Assembly: GCA_026120035.1 (NCBI GenBank)
Contig: JALRME010000020.1
Coordinates: 558,001-622,000 of the forward strand
Reading direction: 5' to 3'
Origin: Coleophoma eucalyptorum
Taxonomy: Eukaryota; Ascomycota; Leotiomycetes; Helotiales; Dermateaceae
DNA: 64,000 nt
Positions 44,922 through 55,170 of the stretch are shown piece after piece. A program made the translations under genes and the position numbers. Numbering within the stretch: the stretch's first letter is position 1; the number at the start of each line of letters is the position of its first letter. The notes beneath the pieces are model-generated. The model did no database searches and had not been told where the DNA came from. It saw nothing but the letters and a program-made list of their open reading frames with translations.

Positions 44922-47492
44922 GGCGCTGGACTTCTATGGCTTGATTTGAGAGGCTGCCAAGAGATGGAAGAAAGCTTGGAAGGAAAAGACTCAATCTTGG
45001 CAGGAACGGTTCCTGTTTATATGGACCACGCAACCTCCCATAGCCAGTGATTTGACACGCAGAGACATCCCCATCAATGCCGGTCGCCGGGTGATATGCA
45101 ATAGCATCGCGGTCAAGAGATCTAATCAGGAATGTGTATGGTCGGTCGTGATCGAGTTTCCTTTCTGAGCGCAGGAAAAACAATGCTCATCTAAAATGCG
45201 GGGACGGCCAAGATAAGTAACTGCCGTTGTAGCCTTTGGGTTGGTCGTCCTTATCGGCAATCCATGTCGTGCGGCGGACCGATGAGTGCCCATAAATTGG
45301 GAAGAAGTGCGATCTCGACTCCGGCATTCTCTCACGTGGTAGCAGGTCTTGGTCGACCGGTAAAGGGAATGGCGGGAAAGAAAAGAGTAGATGTTCCACG
45401 CAGGACCAACTAACAAGAGAAAGCCATATTCCTTGCTGGCGATGATAGCCAGCTGAGATCTATGTGAATAAATTCCGTCGGCACTCAAGCGGGATTCGTT
45501 CTCAGGCGAGAACCGAGGCAAGCAAGATGTGTAGTTGTTTTTAGAGGATGCATATCCAGTCCCACTTCTGAACTTCTTATCATTGACCACTTCCCTATTG
45601 CGGAAGGCTTGATTGTCGGACAACTTTGAATTCTGGGCCCAAGGCTAATTTGCAATTTCTGCAATCAGAGCACGAAATATTGACCTCGAACATCGACATA
45701 GTTCTGTGAACACTCGTTATAAGAACCTCTCGCTACCCGGAGTAATACCCTTACTTGAGGGTGTTTCTTCAGTAGTAGGAAGAAAAATAGACCATGATTA
45801 CGCGCCGGCTCATAACACTTGTTGCTGTAAGTGCGAAGAACCGAAATTCCATCGTAGGTTGGTTGATATCAATACTCACAAAAGGAGAACCCCGCAGACT
45901 ATATGTCGTCTAGACCGCAGGAGCAGAAACCAATCTTCATATAAAGTACTCGTACTGTTCTGCAAGTTTACTTACAATCAAGCTGGGCAATTAATCTTCA
46001 GCTCAGATGTCGTATGTTTTCGTTACCTAATACGTTTGAAACATTGCAACGCATCATCGTGAGTGACCGAGTACAGTCTTCCCGTGCCCCTTCTATTCCA
46101 GACGTTGGCCAAGTATTTCGACCAAAAGACTCTGGTTGGGAGACACTTTTTATTCTGGACCTTGTATGCTCGAAACTGCGCGATTGTCGTAGAATATGCA
46201 TCACGCAATTGTCTTTTCCACTCACCAGTACTTCTCATACGTAATCTGTCTTATTCCATCATAAGGGTTTGTGTATGGAAATCGCGCCGCCAAACTGATA
46301 CACACTAATGAGGCCCGCATATTTATAACTTGAAGACTTGCTTAGTGTTGCCAATGTTGTGGTCGCGATTAGGCGCTTTCGATTTTTGAGGTAGCATTAG
46401 TAGCAGCGCAATGGAGGGAAGTATGCCCTCCGAACCCCCCGCTGGGCAGCTTTGTATATATAGGGACGGCCGTGATCGTCAACTCCATGCGTCACGACCA
46501 TATGTAGATCTGTGCAGGATCTGAGCAGTCAGTCTACTTGGCCATGTTCCAGGCTTCAGATAGATGTTGTCAATCATGATTGGGAAGCTCCACGGTACTA
46601 AGGTTGAAACCGCGCAAGGTATATGAAGCGCCAAGACTGGGAAACGGTTCGCATGTCTGGAGCTAGATTCCCACACCCCGCAATGGTATGGTCGGTACCT
46701 GAAAGACACAGTGTGAACCGTGTTGAGGGCGTCCCAGGTCCAGACATGGAATTGGAGTTGTCTCGCCGCTGAGCGTCATGTAAAGGAAAGATAGCTTTGG
46801 TCGCAAGCTGACCTGCAGCAGTGCTGTCACGTGGTACTCGAACACTTGTATGTTGTGGGCAATGGCGTTCCGAGAATCCATTACTAATCCGCTGTCCTCC
46901 AAATTTTGAGATCGTAGCCAACAGTCAATAGTGAACTCTTCCCTTTTCGTTCTCAAACTCATCTCGGAGTCCGGACAACACCACACTGTTCATTGATTAT
47001 GAGTGGGTTTCTTTCAATCTTGGAGACAAGGTTGCTCATGCGGCAAAAGCTTAGTTGTTTTTACCTCATCAAACCCTCGCCGGTTCTCTCGCATACACGA
47101 TTTCCTTTCATCTAATTAGATTGCGGAGGGGCTTCGCGTGTGCAGAGCCCCAGATTGCCTGTTCCAAAAACCTGCAACATTGGCTCCCATCCTCATGGGT
47201 GAGTATCAGGTTAATAAGGCCTCGAAGTCTAGGTGATCTCTTCATAGTGGTTCACGGTCCATCTGATCTTGTCAAGTGGCCCGCTTGCTCGTCACCTTAT
47301 TTTGGCAGATGGAACACAACGAGATGAGGGTTTGTAAAACTCCAACCTTAAAAGATTCTGCTCGTTCTACTTCCTCCCTCCCTCTCTCTCTCTTACCCAA
47401 GGTTTCATTTTTCCAGTACTCCCAAACTTCTGAAGCAGCAGTCTTCGTCCATTCATTTTCGTATTTTCTCGTCATTCCTTAGCACTAACAAA
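44922..47492. other. Gene-free spacer, 2.6 kb
   Basis: A divergent promoter region between the aspartic protease and the expansin-like gene. On the minus strand a TATAAAC box (45015-45022 on the plus strand) lies about 95 bp before the protease start. A pyrimidine-rich block (about 47360-47400) precedes the expansin start. Minus-strand frames at 45126-45623 and 46598-46986 have no support. Confidence 0.45.
45015..45022 (-). promoter_or_regulatory. TATA-like box of the aspartic protease gene
   Basis: ATATAAAC on the gene strand, about 95 bp before the ATG at 44921. The position is reasonable for a TATA element with a short leader. Confidence 0.45.
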
Positions 47493-48788
47493 ATGCATTT
47501 TTCAAAGATCGCCGCGACTTCAACTGTGTTGTCCGTCGCTTACGCACTTTCTGGAGAGGCAACCTTTTATGGTGGTAACGTTCAAGGAGGAACTTGCAGC
47601 TTTTCTACTTACACTCTTCCTTCTGGGCTCTATGGAACTGCACTGTCAGACTCCAACTGGGCTAACTCTGCAGAATGTGGAGCTTGTGTATCAGTTACTG
47701 GTCCATCAGGAAACAGCATTACTGCTATGATCGTAGATCAATGCCCAGGATGCGGTACGAACCATCTCGACTTGTTTACCGATGCCTTTACTGAGCTGGC
47801 TTCTGAGTCCGCTGGTGTTATCGACGTTACCTGGTCGTATGTCGACTGTCCCATCACTTCGGCACTAGAGGTTCACAACAAGGAAGGAGTTAGTGCAAAC
47901 TGGTTCTCGATGCAAGTCGTAAATGCAAACCAGGCAGTGGAGAGCTTGGAGGTCAGCACCGATGGAGGAAGCACTTGGTTGACGACTGAACGCCAAACAT
48001 ACAACTTCTTCCAGATCTCAAGTGGCACCGGAACCACAACCGTCGACGTGAAGGTTACAAGCGCAAATGGTGACGTTGTCACCATCAACGACGTCGCCAT
48101 CAGCAGTGGTGCTTCTACTACTGCTTCGTCGAACTTTGGTACTTCATCCAGCACAAAGTCCGTTGCTAGCTCTGCCGTGTCTTCAGTTTCTGCATCCACC
48201 GTATCTTCAGTTGCATCTGCTGCATCCTCTGCTGCATCCTCTGCTGCAAGCACTGAAGCGGCCACTCAGGCCAGCTCTGCTGTAGTATCCTCGGCGATTT
48301 CCGAGGTATCGGCCACGACCCAGACCACCCCAACTGCAGTTGCCAGCCACAAGAGTCACGCACAAGTGAACGCCGTTCAAGTAACCAGCGCATCGGAAGC
48401 GGCTGTCGAGACCACTAGCTCCAGCTCAACTTCAACCGCTGCTAGCACAACCTCGGTCGCCGCTGCAATTTTCCACGAGAACTCTGCCTCCTCATCCTTG
48501 GCTTCGACTGCTGCTGCTACCTCTGCAGTGGTCACAGTGACAGAAACGGTTTATGACTGTCCATCCACGAGCTCAGCCTCACTCGCCAGTCTCGCGACTA
48601 GCTCGGGAGTCGCTGCCGTCACCACGGCCCTCACCCCATCATCAGTTCCAACCGGCTACAGTAACACCACTGCTATGTCCTATTCTGCCACAGCTACATC
48701 CACTGTTTTCACAGGAGCTGCCTCAACTATTCAAGGCTCAATTGCCTTGATGGTCTTTGGTGGCTTGGCTGTCGTCCTCTTCGCATAA
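47493..48788 (+). CDS. Expansin-like wall protein with Ser/Thr stalk, probably GPI-anchored
   Basis: A 431-residue single-exon protein. A signal peptide (about 1-19) is followed by a six-stranded double-psi beta-barrel domain (SGEATFYGGNVQGG, then IVDQCPGCGTNHLDLF). A second beta-rich domain (about 125-205) resembles the carbohydrate-binding half of microbial expansins (NWFSMQVVNANQAVESLEVS). Residues 206-400 are a Ser/Ala/Thr-rich stalk, likely heavily O-glycosylated. The last 20 residues (SIALMVFGGLAVVLFA) form a hydrophobic tail, consistent with GPI attachment near a small residue upstream. Expansin-like proteins loosen cellulose or chitin contacts without hydrolysis; here a role at the fungus's own surface is likely. 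GPI anchoring is predicted only from the tail. Confidence 0.87.
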   Translation: MHFSKIAATSTVLSVAYALSGEATFYGGNVQGGTCSFSTYTLPSGLYGTALSDSNWANSAECGACVSVTGPSGNSITAMIVDQCPGCGTNHLDLFTDAFTELASESAGVIDVTWSYVDCPITSALEVHNKEGVSANWFSMQVVNANQAVESLEVSTDGGSTWLTTERQTYNFFQISSGTGTTTVDVKVTSANGDVVTINDVAISSGASTTASSNFGTSSSTKSVASSAVSSVSASTVSSVASAASSAASSAASTEAATQASSAVVSSAISEVSATTQTTPTAVASHKSHAQVNAVQVTSASEAAVETTSSSSTSTAASTTSVAAAIFHENSASSSLASTAAATSAVVTVTETVYDCPSTSSASLASLATSSGVAAVTTALTPSSVPTGYSNTTAMSYSATATSTVFTGAASTIQGSIALMVFGGLAVVLFA

Positions 48789-49850
48789 AGAAGCAGGTCT
48801 GAGCCAGTTCTCTTTTCTCAATAAATGAAACTATGCTAGAGGCCGTGTGGGCCCTTCTTGCACAGCAATGATTACTTTCTACGTTCGATTCCTTTGTAAA
48901 TATATTTATCTGGCCTAGAGCCGTTCATCAACCAATTCAATCTTTTATGTCTTATTAGATCGCGATCAAATTCATAATTAGCATGCATAGTAGCTGCTGA
49001 TTCGAATGCTTGACCATTCACGGGTGCGTGCTTGGCATGCATGTGACCTTGTGGCGTATGCTTTAGCAAATAAGTGTCCATCCGTATGTAGATAAAATTG
49101 ACACACGAATAATGCTCGAGATATTAACTCCAGGGATGCATTTCAGACCTGTCGGATCCAGCAACGTCAAGCTGTATCATGGTGTCCTAAAACAGCAGCC
49201 GGCCTTGTGCTTCGAGTTTCACGTGCAGCAAAATTTCCGAACTTCCTCGCCAAGCCAGAAGCCGCTCGCCTCGATTTTACGTTTCCATTAGGAACGAACT
49301 TTCAAGCTGGACAGGATGAATGGGAGCCCAGGTGGTTATCTTATCGCCACTGGGGTGGCTTTGAAATGAATCGCTATCTATGGTTCAAGCCCGCTCTGGA
49401 ATTAGGTCTATATAGGCACCGTCCGCAAACACGACAACGGAACCGCCCTATACTATGCCGTTCAATAGAACCGGACCAAGCAATGGTCGGCCAGAGGCGT
49501 CCACCCGGTTTCTAGAAGCCCGTCTGCGCAACAAAAGCAACATCAGCATACATGTGCTAAGTCCTCGATAGGGTCGTGGTCCGATGTTAGTTAGGCCTAA
49601 ACTGTCGCGCCAAGTAGCCAAGGGCCGCCTTATATGCTCGGCTTCTTGGCATACTCAGCGCTTCTGAAGCAAAGAACAAATAGAATCTTCAAACGCCTGG
49701 GATGTGCAGAGATAAGGAATTGTGGATGATGAGCAGCAGTAGGAGGTCTATATAAGAGCGGTCGTGGTACCAAGTCTTGGTTTGTGGAAAGGGATATATG
49801 TTTCTTTTTAACTCCGAATATTGATATTTTGAGCTGTCATTTTCGAGACA
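48789..49850. promoter_or_regulatory. Upstream region of the purine permease
   Basis: About 1 kb. Three HGATAR-type sites fit a nitrogen-responsive GATA factor: two overlapping in the TTATCTTATCG stretch at 49336-49346 and one at 49710-49716. Such sites are expected about twice by chance in this length, so they are only suggestive. TATATAAG at 49749-49756 is a good TATA box, 95 bp before the ATG. Confidence 0.45.
49749..49756 (+). promoter_or_regulatory. TATA box of the purine permease gene
   Basis: TATATAAG, 95 bp upstream of the ATG at 49851. Confidence 0.5.
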
Positions 49851-51812
49851 ATGGTTAGGTGGACCGCCAAGATTAACGATGCTGTCGCTGACAGCATCGT
49901 GGGAAGAAGATTTCGTCTTCAGGGTTCTGGACATGCAAAGGCCAGAGAGGGATCGCGATTCTTGACAGAAATTCGTGCTGGTCTTGCGACATTCTTCGCA
50001 ATGGCATACATCATTTCCGTAAGCTTTTGACTTCCCTTTTTTTTTTTTTTTTTTTTAAGATTTGGCCCTTGTACTTGGCAGAAGTGCTAAGTAAGATTTT
50101 AGGTAAACGCTACCATCTTGACGGACAGTGGTGGAACTTGTGTCTGCACAGACACGGCAGACCCTACATGTGCTACAGATGTTGACTATAATCTGTGCCT
50201 TGGGGTGATTCACCGTGACTTCATTACTGGAACTGCCGCTATCTCCGCCTTGGCATCTTTCTGCATGGGACTTTTTGCCAACATGCCAATTGCTTTGGCG
50301 CCTGGTATGGGATTGAATGCTTACTTTACCTATACCGTGGTTGGATTTCACGGCCTTGGTCCTGTTTCGTACAAACTCGCTCTGACTGCTGTATTTGTGG
50401 AGGGATTTGTTTTCGTCGGATTGTCCTTACTCGGACTGAGACAATGGTTGGCAAGAGTGATTCCTGCATCTATTAAACTTGCCTCTGGTGTTGGAATTGG
50501 TCTTTATTTGAGTAAGTGGATTCATGCTTGGGCAAGACCGTCGCTAATTTGGTGTAGCACTCATTGGCATGACTTATAGTGCTGGAATTGGTGTTATTAC
50601 GGGAGCTACATCCACGCCTCTCGAACTTGCAGGATGTCTTGAATCCCAGCTTGTTGATGGTGTTTGCCCAGGCTCTGCAAAAATGCGATCACCAACACTA
50701 TGGATTGGAATCTTCTGTGGTGGTTTCGTGACCGCTATCCTCATGGCTTATCGAGTAAAGGGTGCGATTATCGCCGGTATTCTCCTGGTATCCATCATAT
50801 CTTGGCCAAGATCAACTCCCGTCACCTACTTCCCTCATACTACGGTTGGAGATGACAACTTTAATTTCTTCAAGAAGGTCGTCACCTTCCACGGTATTCA
50901 AGAAACTCTTGTGGCTCAGGATTGGAATGTGGCTGGAGTTACCGGTCAATTCGGCCTGGCTTTTATCACTTTCCTATATGTCGATATCTTGGATTGTACC
51001 GGAACCTTGTACTCCATGGCCCGTTTCGCAGGAGCTATTGACGAAGAAACTCAGGATTTTGAGGGTTCGGCTGTTGCTTATCTTGTTGATGGTAAGTATT
51101 TCTTCTATTTTTGACGGATTTGATGCTAATAGACCAGCCTTTGGAATATCGATCGGTTCATTGTTCGGTCTCTCCCCTGTCACAGCATTTATCGAGTCTG
51201 GTGCTGGAATTTCCGAAGGTGGCAAAACCGGTATTACAGCCATGGTAACAGGAATCTGCTTCTTCATCTCCATCTTCTTTGCACCTATCTTCGCTTCTAT
51301 CCCACCCTGGGCTACTGGCTGCACGCTTATCATTGTCGGAGCCATGATGTGTAAGGCCGCCAAGGACATCAACTGGAATTACATTGGAGATTCGCTTCCA
51401 GCTTTCGTCACATTGGCCGTCATGCCTTTTACATACTCCATCGCATACGGTCTCATTGCGGGTATTGTCACGTACATGATCATCAACACTTTCACATGGA
51501 TCCTCGAGACAATATCAAGAGGAAGAATCGTACCTGCTAATAAGGACCAAAAGGAGCCATGGTCATATAAGGTTAAGGGAGGTATTCTACCAGCATGGGT
51601 GGTTCGAGCTGCTAAGGGGTAAGTGCATTCCGGTTCAGTTGCTGCCTTTGTACTAACAACTTCACAGCAAGAAGGACTTTTGGCATGACGACCCACCGGT
51701 TCGAACCTCTTCATCCGGGTCTTTCTCCGCTCCAGATGAGACATACAAGTCTCCGGCTGTGGCTGAACCAACCCTTGTCGTCGATGGTAAGACTGGGGAG
51801 AAATCGGCTTAA
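49851..51812 (+). CDS. azgA: AzgA-type adenine/guanine/hypoxanthine permease
   Basis: A 578-residue plasma-membrane proton symporter for purines of the AzgA-like family. Exons are 49851-50018, 50103-50511, 50558-51091, 51138-51618 and 51668-51812; the four introns (84, 46, 46 and 49 bp) close in frame. The first exon carries REGSRFLTEIRAGLATFFAM and AYIISVNATILTDSG, the family's first membrane segment. Later hallmarks are LAPGMGLNAYFTYTVVG, the FLYVDILDCTGTLY segment and SPVTAFIESGAGISEGGKTG, the conserved substrate-site region. About a dozen or more hydrophobic segments fit the expected 14 helices. Intron 1 contains a 20-base T run. The 5' coding end holds a perfect 11-bp inverted repeat. 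GATA-type sites upstream fit nitrogen control, unproven. Confidence 0.92.
49876..49900 (+). repeat. Perfect 11-bp inverted repeat inside the first exon of azgA
   Basis: ACGATGCTGTC at 49876-49886 and GACAGCATCGT at 49890-49900 are exact complements with a GCT loop. It starts 26 bases into the coding region and could form a stable hairpin in the mRNA. Confidence 0.85.
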
Positions 51813-52297
51813 ATTCGTAAAAGGGCTGTTGTAGTGAAAATATTTAGCTACTTATAATTCGATTGTAATTAAAGGTTTTATTAAGGAAAGATAAAGTGGG
51901 ATCATGAATCGTTGTATACCCAATTGGTCATTACTTTTATGCACATTTTCACTGGTAAACCTGTGACCTATTCTGTATTCAACTGTGCTTCAATTGGACC
52001 AAGTTGAGCTTGCTGGCATCGGATTATACAATATTGCCGTAGTCTTGTAACTCCTCTGAAAATATTTCCCTGCAATAGAATATATTGAGAAACTATATTT
52101 ATGTAAATGCTCCGCCCATAAATCGTTAGCCGCAGGTTACCAAAATGTCAAATCAGATCTCGTGATCCAGCCTCGTAGATGCCTTGACATATGGTGAAGA
52201 TTGCATATATATTCAAATAACGCGATTCTCTCCAACAAATCGGGCGCTTTGGCGGAGGTAAGCATTCATCAGCATCAACAATTAATTAACAAGTTCT
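51813..52297. other. Spacer between the purine permease and the tRNA-like locus
   Basis: About 480 bp, AT-rich, containing the permease 3' region. No other feature was recognised. Confidence 0.4.
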
Positions 52298-52394
52298 AAC
52301 ATCTCATCCAGTGGTTAACGCGATGCCCTGCTATAGTTACAAACTAAGTCAGGCATTTCCTTCGGGAGCAAGAGTTCGAATCTCTTAGGCGTCG
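52298..52394 (+). tRNA. tRNA-Ser(GCT)-like locus with intron, probably degenerate
   Basis: An intact anticodon arm (ATGCC, loop with GCT anticodon after T33, GGCAT) is interrupted after base 37 by a 17-base intron (52334-52350). It is followed by a short variable arm (TCC-TTCG-GGA), a perfect T arm (AAGAG-TTCGAAT-CTCTT), an acceptor 3' strand AGGCGTC with discriminator G, and a Pol III T-run terminator. The A-box region AGTGGTTAACGCG is also tRNA-like. The 5' acceptor strand AACATCT leaves two A-C mismatches against AGGCGTC, and the D stem pairs poorly. All three 5' strand differences from the expected GACGCCT are G-to-A or C-to-T. It may be a pseudogene or a misread 5' end; the serine identity rests on the anticodon and variable arm. 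Confidence 0.45.
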
Positions 52395-53195
52395 TCTTTT
52401 TTTGCTATCCTTTTGCACTTGCAAACGGATCGTGCCGAAGATTCGTAGCGAGCCCGAGCGGGGTGGTGATCGTGGCGTTTTTTTCTTTTTGTGGGGCCTT
52501 GCTTGACCGAAAATGTCGCCCGAAGAACTTGAATTGACTTGCGGGTTGATCATAAAGGGTTTTATAGACGTGGTCTTCCTTTTTTTAAAGGCCCGACGAA
52601 ACTTATGTGAGCCTCTCTCTGACTCAGTGTCAGATTGTGTCTCGAACCTCCTCCCGCTCAGATTTTTACCTCTGCGCTTGTTCCCTTCTCTCAAACTGTC
52701 GACTTGGTGCGTGGTAGTAAGCGAGACCTGTGCGTCTGCGTTGTGGCCGTCAGTAGCCGATACTCAGTCTGCTCAACCATCTCCAGTTGTTTTTTGAAAA
52801 AGAAATCGAGTGAAGTACTGCGCTGGAGAAACAGGGTACAAAAATGATAAGTGGTGCTCATCGAGAGTAGCGAAATAAATAGAACGATCATAATTCTTTT
52901 GAAGGAGACTCCTAGTTGGAGCACAGCTAATATCACCTACATGTCCAATACATACGTACTCCTCAACGATAAATTGCAAGTGATGACTTTGAGTAGCATA
53001 CTCGACGCGAACCCACGGGACTCTTATCTTGCCACATATATATCTGCTCTCTCCTCAGTCATTCGTTGAAGCCAAAAGGAAAGCAAAATTGACGAGAATG
53101 TAAAAGTTCAAACTCATGCCCCCCCCCCCAACGAATAACTCCTGGAATATTTATCAAGTATAACAAGGAACTGCGTCAAGTAAGGGGTATATTGC
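52395..53195. other. Spacer of 0.8 kb
   Basis: The 3' flank of the HET-domain gene and sequence downstream of the tRNA-like locus. It contains an 11-base C run (53119-53129). Frames across this region (e.g. minus 52344-52694) overlap the tRNA-like locus and are not credible. Confidence 0.4.
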
Positions 53196-55170
53196 TCATA
53201 TTAACCTGATGACCTGACGCGGCTCTGCGGCCGAAAGACCATACTCTTCTGCCACGTTCTTCGATTTATCACCTCCAAGACTACAGATATCATCATCTTT
53301 CTCTACCTTGAATAGTCCAACTCTCTTAAAATACTCTCCTGCAGGAGCTAGCACAAGTCCCCACAAATCCTTGTCATTATTGCCCCTTCGGTAATATCGC
53401 AAAGGCAACGCATACAACTCATCAAAGCTTTCCGACTTGCGCAATTCATCAGGGTGATATATCCCACATATCGTTATACTAGACACGTAGAAGTACTTGG
53501 GCTTTTGGATCCGCTTCAAAGTTCCCTCGAGTGTAATATAAGCACTCTTTAACTCACCATATCGATCAACGCCGAGCGGCTCAGCAACGACATCAAGGAT
53601 ATTAACAAAGTCACCTTCTAAATCCGAATCGAGAACCTGGCTAATTATACCTTCGATAGAAGCCCAAGACCAAGACGGGCGCCGTTCAGTCTTCACAGAT
53701 AGCGATCCGTCAATTTGCTCCCCATATTCCACGTGCCACGTGAGTCCATTTACAAGATTCTTCTTCCAAAGACCTGCCACATACTCATCCTCCAGTACAA
53801 ATTCCATCTTCTTCGCCATTCCCGAGATAGCAATAAATTTGTCTTTCGCTTTTGTCAGCTTGCACCTGGAGTAAACCTCAATGATGTGACTCCAAGGATC
53901 ATATGGCCCGGGCGGGTCGTTGAAATCTGTATCGGGGGGATCTTCGGGCTGCATCCAGCGCTTGAATCCATCCGCATCACGATGACCGAAGTAAAGAAAT
54001 TCCTGTGGTATCCTCTCCGGGAGGACTTCGCATGCCTGATGGTCTCTACATTCCCAAAATATTTGAGATTCGCCAAAGTGTAGTGTGCGCGGGGCGAGCA
54101 TTCGTTCCTGTACCACCCACCCGCGTTGGTTCAATGGTGCATTGGCTACCCCCTTCTCCCAAAAGTCATCCTTGATGCACGCATACGTTGTCTGGCCTTC
54201 TTGCCAGTCCGCTTCAAGTTCGACAGGAGCCATAAGTGCCGGTTCTCGGGTCTGGAAAAGCCCTCCATGGCCATCGCTCGATCCTGTCGCCGCTAGGACA
54301 CAGTCAGCCTGGCTGTATATATCGCCCATGAACGCTGCTTCATGCTGCCAGTCCTCCAGAGAATCCTGGATAATACACAGTGAGTCGATCCAGATATATC
54401 GATACCCCAAAGCGCGTGTCATTACAGCCGCATGTTGGAATGTACGCGGGACGGAAGCCAAGGGAATATTTTCCTGCAGGCTCTCTAAATTGGATCCCTT
54501 CAGCGTCAGAATCTCGATCAGCCCCCAACAATGACTTAGAGCGAGATAAGATATCTTCGCAAGGTCCAGAGACTCCGATAGAACCAGGCGGAGTGACGGG
54601 ACTTGACCATGCGCTCCCGTGTCTAGCAATCTGGTCGGAAGCCATTCTTTGATACAGCCAACCCGGCTGCGACAGATTTCATGGTTTTCTATGCACTCGT
54701 TCAACCAATCTTTGCATTGCGATATAACCTGGCTCGTGTTATTCCGGTTCTGCATATCGTCTGCGACCTTGCATTCTGTCTCCATTCAGTAACATGTCGC
54801 TGATTTCCTACCAAGCCAAATACCTACTTATACCCGTGACCAGTGTATACTTGGAATTCACCCATGTCAAGGGATCATCACCAATCTGAAAGTAAATATG
54901 CAGAGCAGCGAGCCTCTGAAGGCCATTTTTCTGGTGGTTAATCACGCGACACGAGATCCCAGGACATTTTGGGTTGGCAAGTATATCCCTTTGATAGTCG
55001 TCGAGGCCTTCCCATACTTGGGTGCATAAAGCGCATCCTGCATTGGCTTCATCCTCGAGATCCTTTCTATTCCTGCCTTCATACCGGATAAGCCAGCCGG
55101 CTTTGGCGTCGCTAACGTAGGCCCGTTCGTTGAATCGGAGGATGCTTCGGCAGGATTTGCACAGCGCCAT
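53196..55170 (-). CDS. HET-domain protein (heterokaryon incompatibility)
   Basis: A 640-residue HET-domain protein of the kind linked to non-self recognition and programmed cell death when hyphae fuse. The best model has exons 55170-54828 and 54775-53196 with a 52-bp intron (GTAGGT donor, ACAG acceptor). The first ATG in frame is MALCKSCRSIL; the frame upstream has only a GTG. The N-terminus has two cysteine pairs (CKSC and CALC), possibly metal-binding. The HET core follows: YLALSHCWG (about 192-199), YRYIWIDSLCIIQDS (about 240-252), a DW-x2-EA-x2-M-x2-IYS-x-A stretch and QRGWVVQERMLAPRTLHF (about 331 on). The C-terminal half is variable, as in most of the family. Neighbouring donors would change only one or two residues at the junction. 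Confidence 0.87.

Noticed and set aside
45126..45623. 165-codon minus-strand frame upstream of the aspartic protease
   Set aside because: Random composition and no family match; it lies in the promoter region.
48067..48285. Leu/Pro-rich frame inside the expansin-like gene
   Set aside because: An out-of-frame reading of the Ser/Ala/Thr-rich stalk.
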